Assembly (NCBI RefSeq): GCF_000760735.1
Contig: NZ_JMEX01000008.1
Location: 1,822,042-1,886,041 of the forward strand
Source: Rhodococcoides fascians A44A
GTDB lineage: Bacteria; Actinomycetota; Actinomycetes; Mycobacteriales; Mycobacteriaceae
Direction: 5' to 3'
DNA: 64,000 nt
Both the position numbers and the translations under genes were made by a program. The notes under the pieces were generated by a model. The model had not been told where the DNA came from. It saw only the letters and a program-made list of their open reading frames with translations, and made no database searches. Every line of letters begins with the position of its first letter. Position 1 is the stretch's first letter. This document shows, in pieces, positions 48,170-57,081 of this stretch.

Positions 48170-50025
48170 GTGGTTACCGGACGACCGGTGTAGAAACCCT
48201 GCACCATGTCGACGTCCAGTTCGACGGCGACGCGGAGTTCTTCCTCCGTCTCCACGCCCTCCATGATCAAGGTCGCACCGACCTCACGCGCGAACGCGGC
48301 GAGAGCCGCTGTCGCCGCTCGCCGTGTCGGGTCGGTGTCGATCCCATGGACGAGGGTGTAGTCGATCTTCAGTGTGTCGGGCTTGAGTTCGACGACCTGC
48401 CTGAGGCCGGAGAATCCTGCGCCGACGTCGTCGATGGAAATTCGAACGCCTGCGGCTCGTAGCCCCTCGACCGATCGGGCAATGGCCCGGTAGTCGTCCA
48501 CGCGTTCGTGTTCGGTGATTTCGAGGTAGAGCACCCGAGAGTGAAGGTGGGGGCGCAGCCGCGACAGCAGATCCGTCGAGCGGATGGTGGACGCGGACGC
48601 GTTCAGCGAGACGAACGCCGTCTCCGGCAGGACGTGCATCGCACTCAATGCGGCGTCGATCGCGGCCAGTTCGAGTTGTGGTCCGACTCCGGCCGCGGTC
48701 GCGTCCTTGAACCACATCAGTGGGGATCCGTGTCCGAACGGAAAGCGCGACAGCGCTTCGTATCCCACGACGGCAGTGGTCGCAGTCTCGCAGATCGGCT
48801 GGAACACCACCGTCGGGCCGCCGTCGGAGACGAGACTTTCGATCCGGTCCCGAACCAGCAGTGGATCGTGCGAGCGGCGGGGATCTCCGTCGGAGTGTTC
48901 TTGTTTGTTTCGGTACAGCTCGATGTCCGCCAGCGCGATCAATTTTCGGACGAGGGTGCCGGTGGCGTCACCGCGAATGGTCGTGTCTCCGGCCGATCCG
49001 ACGCTGGTCGTGAAGGGCGGACCACTGAACGATTCTTCCAGCGCGGCGCGTAGCCGCTGCTCGGCGTCGTCGACCTCGGCGCGAGTGCCGATGTGCACGC
49101 AGACGAACTCGTCTCCGCCGAGCCGTGACACCACCGAGTCCGTGGTCGGGTCGTTTCTGCCGTCTCCACTCCCGGTCGACGCCGCCTGCTGCAACCGGTC
49201 TGCGACCTCGACGAGAACGGCGTCACCGGTCGGGTGTCCGTAGCGGTCGTTGATGGCCTTGAACCGGTCGATGTCGACGACCACCACGCCGATTGCTCGG
49301 GATTCCACCTTCGTGCCTGCTCGGGCGTAGTTCAGTTGGTCGACCATGTCGAAGAGTCCGCGGCGGTTCCACAACCCGGTCAACGAGTCGCGGAGTCCGA
49401 CCTGTGCGCGTTGACGAAGGAATCGAATGTAGGGGCGCAGCGCGAACGGTGTGATGAAGAGAGAGCCGATCGTGACGACGCGTGAGGCGACCGACCACGG
49501 TTCCATACCGCTGCGGGCCGCCATCACAGCGAGATAGACAAGAACGAGGGCGGCGAGAATCAGGTGCGCAGTGAGTACTCGCGGCGACGTTCCGACGATG
49601 GCGAACAGCGCGACGATGGCGAACATCGCGCACCCAGGCATGGCCACGAACGGTGATTCGTGCGCGAGGAGAACGAAGAGGATGCCGATGTCCGCCCACA
49701 GGACGTACACGTTGGCCATCCGCCGGCTGGGCCACCGGCCCAGGATCCAGGCGAGAGCAACGGGAACCGTCGACGCCGACGCCAGCGCCACCAATACCGA
49801 TTCCACGTCGGTGAACTGCCCCGACGGGATCATCAACAGGCCGGCGATACCGAAGGACGCGGTGAGAAGCCCGATCAGCTTTCGTCCCCAGGCTTCACCC
49901 TCGGGAGCTTCGGCGACCGGGACGTCGGGTTCGTAGGTGTTGATGCCGTGCCGAGTCGGCGGTTGGGGGTGCGACCGATCGGTCTGCGAATCCGAACCGG
50001 ACTCGGTGACACCCTCCACGGTCAC
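48166..50025 (-). CDS. Membrane GGDEF-EAL protein (c-di-GMP cyclase/phosphodiesterase)
   Basis: A 619-residue protein. The N-terminal 45 residues are hydrophilic; residues about 48-200 contain about six membrane helices. A GGDEF domain follows (about 205-370) with intact signature RLGGDEFVCVHIG. The C-terminal EAL domain (about 385-615) has YEALSRFP, VSLNASAST, LEITEHERV, SIDDVGAGFSGL, DTLKIDYTL, MEGVETEEE and MVQGFYTGRP. Both activities look intact. Start GTG 50025. It is the third c-di-GMP enzyme of the window. Confidence 0.93.
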   Translation of the reverse strand: MTVEGVTESGSDSQTDRSHPQPPTRHGINTYEPDVPVAEAPEGEAWGRKLIGLLTASFGIAGLLMIPSGQFTDVESVLVALASASTVPVALAWILGRWPSRRMANVYVLWADIGILFVLLAHESPFVAMPGCAMFAIVALFAIVGTSPRVLTAHLILAALVLVYLAVMAARSGMEPWSVASRVVTIGSLFITPFALRPYIRFLRQRAQVGLRDSLTGLWNRRGLFDMVDQLNYARAGTKVESRAIGVVVVDIDRFKAINDRYGHPTGDAVLVEVADRLQQAASTGSGDGRNDPTTDSVVSRLGGDEFVCVHIGTRAEVDDAEQRLRAALEESFSGPPFTTSVGSAGDTTIRGDATGTLVRKLIALADIELYRNKQEHSDGDPRRSHDPLLVRDRIESLVSDGGPTVVFQPICETATTAVVGYEALSRFPFGHGSPLMWFKDATAAGVGPQLELAAIDAALSAMHVLPETAFVSLNASASTIRSTDLLSRLRPHLHSRVLYLEITEHERVDDYRAIARSVEGLRAAGVRISIDDVGAGFSGLRQVVELKPDTLKIDYTLVHGIDTDPTRRAATAALAAFAREVGATLIMEGVETEEELRVAVELDVDMVQGFYTGRPVTT

Positions 50026-50037
50026 TGGACCTCTCGT

Positions 50038-50070
50038 TCGCTCGACGCCGATCGAGCCTGCGTCGAGCGA
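50038..50070. other. 11-bp perfect hairpin between argG and GGDEF-EAL gene
   Basis: TCGCTCGACGC (50038-50048) and GCGTCGAGCGA (50060-50070) form a perfect 11-bp stem with an 11-nt loop. It lies 13 bases upstream of the GGDEF-EAL start and 106 bases after the argG stop, on the same transcribed strand. It could be the argG terminator or a control element in the GGDEF-EAL leader. Confidence 0.5.
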
Positions 50071-50175
50071 GGCAGGCGCACTCCCTGTACTTCGAGGGCC
50101 CCCACCCCGTCGAATCGACCTGGTCGAACCGTACCAGCGATCAGGTTATGCGACGGGGTTTCGGGCAGTCGGACG

Positions 50176-51591
50176 TCAGTCGGTACCGGACTCGATGGCG
50201 GCGTGGTCGAGGGCGTCCGAATTGACCTGGTCGGAGTTTCCGCCCGCGGAAATGGCTGCTGCCCCACCGGCGGGAACCTGACCGACGAGATCCTCGAACG
50301 CCGTGACCTGATGCTGGGAGGCGTACTGCTCGAGCTTGCTGCGCGAGTCCGCGATGTCGAGGTTGCGCATGGTCAGCTGACCGATGCGATCACCGGGGAA
50401 GAACGCCTGGTCCTTCGCGCGCTCCATCGACAGCTTCTCGGGGTGGTAGCTGAAGTTCGATCCCTGGGTATCGAGGATCGTGAAGTCCTGGCCGCGGCGC
50501 AGACGTACGGTGACGCTTCCGCTGACGACGTTGCCGACCCACCGCTGCAGGCCTTCGCGCAGCATCAGGGCCTGCGGGTCGAACCAGCGGCCCTCGTACA
50601 GCAACCGACCGAGTCGACGGCCCTCGTTGTGGTACGACGCGACGGTGTCCTCGTTGTGGACCGCGTTGATCAGGCGCTCGTAGGTGATGTGCAGCAGCGC
50701 CATGCCCGGTGCCTCGTAGATGCCACGACTCTTGGCTTCGATGATGCGGTTCTCGATCTGATCGGACATGCCGAGACCGTGACGTCCGCCGATGGTGTTC
50801 GCTTCCATCACCAGGTCGACGGCACTGTCGAAGCGCTTGCCGTTGATCGCGACGGGACGGCCACGCTCGAACTCGACCGTGACGTCCTCGGTGTCGATGG
50901 CGACCTCGGGGTCCCAGAAGCGGACACCCATGATGGGGTTGACGATCTCGAGCGACGTGTCGAGGTATTCGAGGCTCTTGGCCTCGTGCGTCGCGCCCCA
51001 GATGTTGGCGTCGGTGGAGTACGCCTTCTCCGCGGAGTCGCGGTAGGGCAGGTTGTGCTCGGTGAGCCAGACCGACATTTCCTGACGGCCACCCAGCTCG
51101 GTCACGAACGCCTTGTCCAGCCACGGCTTGTAGATCCGCAGTTCCGGGTTGGCGAGCAGACCGTAGCGGTAGAACCGCTCGATGTCGTTGCCCTTGTAGG
51201 TGGAACCGTCGCCCCAGATGGAGACGCCGTCCTCCTGCATCGCGCGGACCAACAGAGTGCCGGTGACGGCGCGGCCGAGGGGTGTGGTGTTGAAGTAGGT
51301 CTGCCCCGACGAACGAATGTGGAAGGCGCCGCACGTCAGCGCGGCCAATCCCTCTTCCACCAGCGGTTCGCGGCAGTCGACGAGGCGAGCCTGCTCGGCA
51401 CCGTAGGCGCGGCCACGGGCGGGAACGTCGGACAGATCCGGTTCGTCGTACTGGCCGATGTCGGCGGTGTACGCGTACGGGACAGCGCCGTGTTCACGCA
51501 TCCACGCCACGGCAACGGACGTGTCCAGGCCGCCGGAGAATGCGATGCCGATGCGCTCACCGACGGGAAGTTCATGCAGTACCTTCGTCAC
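50176..51591 (-). CDS. argG: Argininosuccinate synthase
   Basis: A 471-residue ATP-dependent ligase that joins citrulline and aspartate in arginine biosynthesis. The PP-loop is IAFSGGLDTSVAVAWMREHG near the N-terminus; GDGSTYKGNDIERFYRYGLL and EANTIGGRHGLGMSDQIENR follow. At 471 residues it is the longer subfamily, as in E. coli ArgG (about 447), not the about 400-residue form common in actinobacterial arg clusters. No other arg gene is nearby. This may be a second or transferred copy. Start GTG 51591, 21 bases downstream of the HEAT-repeat gene. Confidence 0.95.
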   Translation of the reverse strand: MTKVLHELPVGERIGIAFSGGLDTSVAVAWMREHGAVPYAYTADIGQYDEPDLSDVPARGRAYGAEQARLVDCREPLVEEGLAALTCGAFHIRSSGQTYFNTTPLGRAVTGTLLVRAMQEDGVSIWGDGSTYKGNDIERFYRYGLLANPELRIYKPWLDKAFVTELGGRQEMSVWLTEHNLPYRDSAEKAYSTDANIWGATHEAKSLEYLDTSLEIVNPIMGVRFWDPEVAIDTEDVTVEFERGRPVAINGKRFDSAVDLVMEANTIGGRHGLGMSDQIENRIIEAKSRGIYEAPGMALLHITYERLINAVHNEDTVASYHNEGRRLGRLLYEGRWFDPQALMLREGLQRWVGNVVSGSVTVRLRRGQDFTILDTQGSNFSYHPEKLSMERAKDQAFFPGDRIGQLTMRNLDIADSRSKLEQYASQHQVTAFEDLVGQVPAGGAAAISAGGNSDQVNSDALDHAAIESGTD

Positions 51592-51612
51592 GCGAGCATG
51601 GTATCTGCTCGA

Positions 51613-52725
51613 TCAGCCCAGGTTGAAAACGGTACGAGCGAGGGTCGAACCGTTCACCTGAATCTCGAGCACATGTTCACCGGGGTAGTACCGGCGAGTG
51701 CTGATGGGCCGGAACGAATGTGACCGCGTGAGAACCGCGGGCGAGCCGGGTGCGAGCGTCCGTGTGGTCAATTTGAAGACCTTGGGGCTGCGTGTGCCGT
51801 TCGCTCGAACATGGTGAAGGACGTAGTCGACAGCGACCGCCTGCTCCGACGTCGACGCGAGCTCGAACCGGAACGTCAGCTCGCCGCCGCTGACCACGTT
51901 CGTCGGGGTCACCGTCAGGTCGTGCACCGTGACGCCGTCGGGCGGCGCGAAACCGAGCAGCGCCAAGGCGTCGGGATCGCCCTTCTTGACCAGGGTGCGC
52001 AGCGCGTGCCGAACGAGTCTCGGGGTGTTGTCGTCCGGCGCCTCGGTCCAGCGGCGTGCGGTCGTGACGACGAGCGTCGGGTCCGTGCGGCTCAGATCGT
52101 TCAGGTGGTTGGCTACCGATCGACGCACGTACTCGGACTCGTCGCGGTACAGCGCGTCCAGGATCGGGACGGTCGCGTCGGGCCGGGCGGTGAGTGCCTT
52201 GACTCTCCTTGCCCACGGCAGGAACGGACGGGTGCCCTCGGTGGCGAGTCGGCGGACATGCTCGTCCTCGTGTGAGGTCCACGTGAGGGCGGCCTGGAGC
52301 GTGCGGTCCAGGTTCGCGTCCATGAAGGTCCTGACGGCGAACTCGGACGTCAGACGCGGGGTGAGGTCGGCGAGGAGCGCCAAGCCGGAATCGAACGTGG
52401 CGGTGTCCGCCGTTGTCGGTGCCTCTCCTTCCGGGCCGGGCTTGCCGGAAGTGGTTGCCCTGACGGCGACGGCCTCGGTGACGGGCCAGATCATCCATCC
52501 GGTGAAGGTGCTCTTCTTCAGCGCAGTGCGGATCTTCTTCTCGAACGGCGCGTAGGCCGCCGGCAGTTCCGCGAGCAGGGCGTCCCGGACGACGCGGGCA
52601 CGGTCGCTCAGGCTCAGTCCGTCGAAGTCCCTGGTGGTGGCCAGTGTCGCGGGCATTCGCCCGCCGAGGTGCCGGACCAATTCGGTAACGACTCCGGCGC
52701 CGAGGAGTTCGTCGGCAGTGGGCAT
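51613..52725 (-). CDS. HEAT-repeat DNA-alkylation-repair-like (AlkD-like) protein
   Basis: A 370-residue helical-repeat protein resembling the DNA alkylation repair family (AlkD/PF08713 type). Helix pairs are visible: RLATEGTRPFLPWARRVKAL, YRDESEYVRRSVANHLNDLS and PRLVRHALRTLVKKGDPDAL. The C-terminal 100 residues look beta-rich (VTPTNVVSGGELTFRFELAS). A glycosylase role is not certain because catalytic residues vary within the family. It starts 1 base after the stop of the MprF-like gene and is likely translationally coupled to it. Confidence 0.8.
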   Translation of the reverse strand: MPTADELLGAGVVTELVRHLGGRMPATLATTRDFDGLSLSDRARVVRDALLAELPAAYAPFEKKIRTALKKSTFTGWMIWPVTEAVAVRATTSGKPGPEGEAPTTADTATFDSGLALLADLTPRLTSEFAVRTFMDANLDRTLQAALTWTSHEDEHVRRLATEGTRPFLPWARRVKALTARPDATVPILDALYRDESEYVRRSVANHLNDLSRTDPTLVVTTARRWTEAPDDNTPRLVRHALRTLVKKGDPDALALLGFAPPDGVTVHDLTVTPTNVVSGGELTFRFELASTSEQAVAVDYVLHHVRANGTRSPKVFKLTTRTLAPGSPAVLTRSHSFRPISTRRYYPGEHVLEIQVNGSTLARTVFNLG

Positions 52726-52726
52726 G

Positions 52727-55111
52727 TCACACCATGTCCTTGTTCGTCAGCCATCGGAGAGTCGGCCACCCACAGAAGACCGGCAGCCAACACGTGAGCA
52801 CGCGATAGAGCAGCACCGACGGGACAGCGACGCTCGCGGGGAGTCCGAACGCCGCGAGCCCGCCGATCAGGGCGGCCTCCACGGCGCCGACGCCACCGGG
52901 TGTGGGCGCTGCCGATGCGAGGGTTCCGCCGATCATCGTCACGACGGTGACGGTGACGAACGTGGTGCCGCCGCCGAACGCTTCCACGCTCGCCCACAGG
53001 GCCAGTGCGGCGCCCAGAGTGGTTGCCGCACAGCCGAGGACGATGATCGCGAATCGTGTGGGGTCCTTGGCCAGATCTCCGAGTTCACCGAACACCTCCT
53101 TCAGCTGCGGGCGCACGGCATTGCGCAGCCAGCGCCGAAGCGTCGGTACGAACAGGACGGTGCCGAGGATGCCGAGGACGACACCCGCGATCAGATAGAG
53201 CACCGTCGCGTCCGGTACGAAGTGCGCCAGGTCGGCCGATGTGCCTGCGGCGACGGAGAAGAAGACGAGCAACGAGACGTGCGTGATCACCTGGACCGAT
53301 TGCTGCAGTGCCACAGCGGCGGTCGCACGTACCGCGCCGAGGCCGCCCTTCTGCAGAAAGCGGACGCTCAGCGCGAGGCCACCGACCCCGGCAGGCGTCG
53401 TCGTCGCGGCGAACGTGTTGGCCACCTGCATGATCGTGAGGTTCCGAAAGCTGACGAGTCCGGATGCGCACGCCCACAGTGCCGCGGCCGCACCGACGTA
53501 CGTCAGCGCCGATACCGCGAGTCCGAGCAGTGCCCACCACCAGTTGGCAGTCTGCAACTCGGTGACGAAGGTCGGGACGGCGCTGATGAACGGGTAGGCG
53601 ACGTACACGAGACCGATCAGCAGGACCAGTTGGATGATCTGGTTCCGGGTGAAGCGAGTGACCTGCTCGGTGGCGATCTTCTCGGTGCCGGTCTGCTTCA
53701 CGACTTCGTCGCGTACCGACTTCATGATGCCCTTGCCGTCGGGGACGGACTCGAGCACGCGCGTGGGAATCGCGGTCTTGGTCAACCGCCCGGCTGCAGT
53801 GACGACGATGTCCTCGCCGAGGGTGTCGACGGCGATCCGGACTGCCCGCTCCTCACCGAAGAGCGCGGATGTCGAGATCAGAAGTTGCGCGACGTCGGAC
53901 TGCATCTGCGCGTCCGATGCGCCCAGCTCGGCGCTGGAGAACCCGCCGAACAGGGCCGTGCCGTCGTCGTTGCGGAGCTCCGCGCTGCGCAGATCGCCGT
54001 GGGAGATCTGAACCTCGTGCAGTGTCTGGAGTCCGTTCCAGATGCTCGACGCCAACTCGTCGGGTGAGGTCTCGTCGACGGGGACGCCGCGGGGTGCGCT
54101 GTGGGCGTACAACGCCCAACCTCGGTCGAGTGCCGACACGGCCAGAGGCCTGCTGCTGGCGACGCCGAGGTCGCCGATGGCGATGCCCATCAGTGCGCGG
54201 TGTTCGACGGCTCGGCGCATCGACGCGTGCAGAGGCGCGCTCTCGCTGTTACGGAACGACAGCCATCGCCACACCTGCCGGAGGGCTCCCCCGCTACGTT
54301 GGTTCTGGCCGTACATCTCGACGATGATCTCGGGCTCCGGTCCTTCCGCTGCCGCCGAGAGAACCAGCGGGCCTGGCCCCGCAGGCTTCAGTACTTCCAG
54401 CGAGATGACGGTGTGACCGCGTTTGGCGAGGAGCCGGACGGCGGCGTCGAGCGGAACCTCGAGCGCAGGCGTGCCGACGACGAGAACGATCAGAGCGCCG
54501 ACCAACCACCCGACGGACAGGCCGAGAATCGACCGAGCCGGCACGACGGTACTGACGAACAGGTGGATCGGCACGAAGGCGAGCAGCAGGAACCACCACA
54601 CCCGACGCCACCGCGCGGGTAGCCACGGGCCGGACACCGTGAGGACGGCAGCCAGCATCGCGATCCAACGGGAGTCGTCGAGGAACTGGGACAGGAAGGT
54701 GTCGAGACGATCCGGCACGTCGAGGTGCCAGTCCGGGGTCGAGATACCGGTCCCGGTGATGGACAGGGACAGGCCTGCGATGAGTCCTGCCGCCGCATAC
54801 CCCGCGAGGAGCTTCCATTTCCGTCCGGCGATCAACCCGATGAGGATGCCGAAGGGCAGTGCCAGAATCGCGACGCCGTACAGAAGGTAGACCAGATTCG
54901 ACTGATCGGGGCTCAGTACACCCAGGATGTTCGACACCGACATCTCGAGGGCGTCCCACTGATTACGGGTGATGAGCGAGCCCGCGATGACCGTCGCGAG
55001 CAGCAGCACGGACAGCACCACACGCAGGATGTCGCTTGTCCGTCGGACGAGCGGTTGCAACAGACTCCCGGTGACCGGAATGTCCCGCCCGTCGACTCGC
55101 ACGTGCGCCAA
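52727..55111 (-). CDS. MprF/LPG-synthase-TM-like membrane protein with kinase-like domain
   Basis: A 794-residue protein. About seven N-terminal helices (residues 28-225) precede a soluble central region (about 230-480) containing ISHGDLRSAELRNDDGTALF followed by GGFSSAELG. This resembles a protein-kinase catalytic loop (HGDLxxxN) with a degenerate DFG, so it may be a pseudokinase. The C-terminal region (about 500-794) has eight or so helices of the lysylphosphatidylglycerol-synthase/UPF0104 type (FAATTTPAGVGGLALSVRFL, APTPGGVGAVEAALIGGLAA). It resembles a flippase-like module of the MprF superfamily without the synthase domain. Start TTG 55111; GTG 55102 possible. Confidence 0.82.
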   Translation of the reverse strand: MAHVRVDGRDIPVTGSLLQPLVRRTSDILRVVLSVLLLATVIAGSLITRNQWDALEMSVSNILGVLSPDQSNLVYLLYGVAILALPFGILIGLIAGRKWKLLAGYAAAGLIAGLSLSITGTGISTPDWHLDVPDRLDTFLSQFLDDSRWIAMLAAVLTVSGPWLPARWRRVWWFLLLAFVPIHLFVSTVVPARSILGLSVGWLVGALIVLVVGTPALEVPLDAAVRLLAKRGHTVISLEVLKPAGPGPLVLSAAAEGPEPEIIVEMYGQNQRSGGALRQVWRWLSFRNSESAPLHASMRRAVEHRALMGIAIGDLGVASSRPLAVSALDRGWALYAHSAPRGVPVDETSPDELASSIWNGLQTLHEVQISHGDLRSAELRNDDGTALFGGFSSAELGASDAQMQSDVAQLLISTSALFGEERAVRIAVDTLGEDIVVTAAGRLTKTAIPTRVLESVPDGKGIMKSVRDEVVKQTGTEKIATEQVTRFTRNQIIQLVLLIGLVYVAYPFISAVPTFVTELQTANWWWALLGLAVSALTYVGAAAALWACASGLVSFRNLTIMQVANTFAATTTPAGVGGLALSVRFLQKGGLGAVRATAAVALQQSVQVITHVSLLVFFSVAAGTSADLAHFVPDATVLYLIAGVVLGILGTVLFVPTLRRWLRNAVRPQLKEVFGELGDLAKDPTRFAIIVLGCAATTLGAALALWASVEAFGGGTTFVTVTVVTMIGGTLASAAPTPGGVGAVEAALIGGLAAFGLPASVAVPSVLLYRVLTCWLPVFCGWPTLRWLTNKDMV

Positions 55112-55141
55112 CTTACCGTGGCGGTGCCGCCGACCGGCCGA

Positions 55142-55729
55142 CTACCGCGCCAGTCGACGCACCAGCTCGTTACGAACAGCGGGCCATTCGGACTCGACGA
55201 TGGAGAACACGACGGTGTCGCGCAGGGAGCCGTCGGGCATGCGTTGGTGGTTACGCAGGATGCCGTCCTGCTTGGCGCCGAGCCGTGCGATGGCGGTGCG
55301 TGATTGCAGGTTCATCCAATGGGTACGGAATTCGACTGCGATGCAGTGCATTTCCTCGAACGCATGAGTGAGCAGCAGCAATTTGCTCGCGGTGTTGGTT
55401 CCGCTGCGCTGAGCGGAGGTGGCGTTCCAGGTGGACCCGATCTCCAGTCGGCGGTTCGCGGCGTCGGCATTCATGTACGTCGTCATGCCGATGATCTGCC
55501 CCGTGTCGTTACGGCGCACGGTGAACGGCAGCATCGACTGGGCGTCGAGCAGGCCGAGTCGCCGATCGATCTCGGCGGCCATGTTCTCAGGCCTCGGCAC
55601 CGAGGTGTACCAGAGGTTCCAGAGTTCACCGTCGCGAACGGCGTCGGAAAGTCCTTCGAGGTGGTCGTGGCTCAGCGGTTCGAGCGTCACGACGTCGTTG
55701 GTCAACGTCACCGGCTGCAGGAAAGTCAC
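55142..55729 (-). CDS. GNAT-family N-acetyltransferase
   Basis: A 195-residue GNAT acyltransferase: LEPLSHDHLEGLSDAVRDGE, FTVRRNDTGQIIGMTTYMNA, EIGSTWNATSAQRSGTNTAS (acetyl-CoA-binding motif A region), FRTHWMNLQSRTAIARLGAK. The layout is that of the RimJ/RimL-like subgroup, which can acetylate protein N-termini or small amines. Substrate unknown. Start GTG 55729 overlaps the MFS stop (GTGA), so it is co-translated with the transporter. Confidence 0.88.
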   Translation of the reverse strand: MTFLQPVTLTNDVVTLEPLSHDHLEGLSDAVRDGELWNLWYTSVPRPENMAAEIDRRLGLLDAQSMLPFTVRRNDTGQIIGMTTYMNADAANRRLEIGSTWNATSAQRSGTNTASKLLLLTHAFEEMHCIAVEFRTHWMNLQSRTAIARLGAKQDGILRNHQRMPDGSLRDTVVFSIVESEWPAVRNELVRRLAR

Positions 55730-56991
55730 GCGGCCGACGATACGTCAGTGCGCTTGCGCGAGCGGGTGAGCAGCACGACCGCAGCGGCTGTCACCGCGAC
55801 CAGCAGCGCAAGGACGACCACGACATCGTGGAATGCCGCCGCGTACTCGTGCGGATGGCCGGGAATCCCGGCCGCGGTGGCGTCGGCGACGGGGTTGTCG
55901 GGCATCGAGGCCGTGACGAACGCGGTGAGCGTCCACGCATAGCCGGCGACGAGCAGAGCCTCGCCGCCGATGCGGAACAGGTTGAGGACGCCCGCAGCCG
56001 TGCCGGTCTGCTCCGGGGGAACCGCCGCGAGAGCTTCTCCGTCGACCAAACCGATGGGTAGACCGAATCCCAGGCCGACGGCCACCATCGGCACCACGAT
56101 CCACCACAGGGAAGCGTCGGGCCGCAGCGCGAGCATCCCGAGATCGCCCAGAACGAGAGCGGCGAGACTGACGCCGATGACCGTCTTCGGCGTGACCGAC
56201 CCCGTCGTGATCAGCTTGGCCACGACGGCAGGTGCGAGCAGAACGGGGACCGTCATCGTCAGCATGAACAGGCCCGCGGACGTCGGATCCATCGATGTGA
56301 TGCCGCTGAGTGCATTCGGCAGGTAGGTCAGGAGGGTGACGAATCCGATCGCGCCCGCGACGGGCACCAGGCACAGGCCGAGGAAGGTGCGGTTGCGTAG
56401 GAGGCCGACGTCGAGAATAGGGGCCGAGCCCACGCGTTCGGGCCGGACGCGCGGCAGTACGACTGTCCCCGCCAGCGCGACGATCAACACCGCTGCCTGC
56501 GCGAGAAAGACTCCTCGCCAGCCGATTCCGCCGACGAGGAAGCCGGAGATCGTGGGGCCGAGCGCAAGTCCGAGCCCGTTGACTGTGCCGAACGCGGCGA
56601 AAGCCGTTGCGCGGTCGGCACCGGTGTAGAGATGCGACAGGATCGATGTCGATCCGACGAGCACAGCCGCGGCGCCGATTCCGGCGAGAACCCGGGCGGC
56701 GTCGAGGATCTCCACCGAGGGAGCGGCGGCACTCACGATGCCGGCCAGGCCGGTCAGCGCGACACCGAGCCGAAACGAGATGTGGTGCCCGATGCGGTCC
56801 GACACTGCGCCCCACACGACCGTGAACAGCGCGAATGCGAGGTTGAACCCGTTGACGACCCAGTGCAGCGGAGCGGGGGCGTCGCCGAGGTCGCGCGCGA
56901 TGTCCGGTAGTGCGATGGCCGTTCCCGCGATCGACATGGGTACGACGAATTGCGCCGCGAGAACGACGACCAGAGTGTTCTTGGATTGCAT
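55726..56991 (-). CDS. MFS transporter
   Basis: A 421-residue major facilitator with about 12 helices. MFS motif A is represented by GAVSDRIGHHISFRLG, and FAAFGTVNGLGLALGPTISG resembles motif C of drug antiporters. An efflux role is likely. It diverges from an ArsR regulator over a gap with two operators, and shares a transcript with the GNAT gene. Together these could be a small resistance module: efflux plus acetylation, with a glycosyltransferase downstream of the regulator. Confidence 0.9.
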   Translation of the reverse strand: MQSKNTLVVVLAAQFVVPMSIAGTAIALPDIARDLGDAPAPLHWVVNGFNLAFALFTVVWGAVSDRIGHHISFRLGVALTGLAGIVSAAAPSVEILDAARVLAGIGAAAVLVGSTSILSHLYTGADRATAFAAFGTVNGLGLALGPTISGFLVGGIGWRGVFLAQAAVLIVALAGTVVLPRVRPERVGSAPILDVGLLRNRTFLGLCLVPVAGAIGFVTLLTYLPNALSGITSMDPTSAGLFMLTMTVPVLLAPAVVAKLITTGSVTPKTVIGVSLAALVLGDLGMLALRPDASLWWIVVPMVAVGLGFGLPIGLVDGEALAAVPPEQTGTAAGVLNLFRIGGEALLVAGYAWTLTAFVTASMPDNPVADATAAGIPGHPHEYAAAFHDVVVVLALLVAVTAAAVVLLTRSRKRTDVSSAA

Positions 56992-57003
56992 CGGCTCCCC
57001 CTA

Positions 57004-57062
57004 GGTACGATGATTGCCGTACCAGACAAGCAGAAACATAGGTACGACGCAAGGCGTACCTA
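57004..57062. promoter_or_regulatory. Two ArsR operators (GGTACG-N8-CGTACC)
   Basis: GGTACG-N8-CGTACC occurs at 57004-57023, and the extended form TAGGTACG-N8-CGTACCTA, perfect in all 8 arm positions, at 57039-57062. Their centres are 37 bases apart, filling most of the gap between the divergent MFS and ArsR genes. Twin sites of this kind fit autorepression by the winged-helix protein encoded just downstream. Confidence 0.8.
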
Positions 57063-57081
57063 TTAACTAGGAAGTGGGACC

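Noticed and set aside
49660..51723. Long plus-strand open frame (about 690 codons) across the GGDEF-EAL and argG genes
   Set aside because: Antisense to two well-supported genes and without any recognisable domain.
52634..54067. Long plus-strand frame antisense to the MprF-like gene
   Set aside because: Low-complexity charged translation mirroring membrane-protein codons; no start signals.
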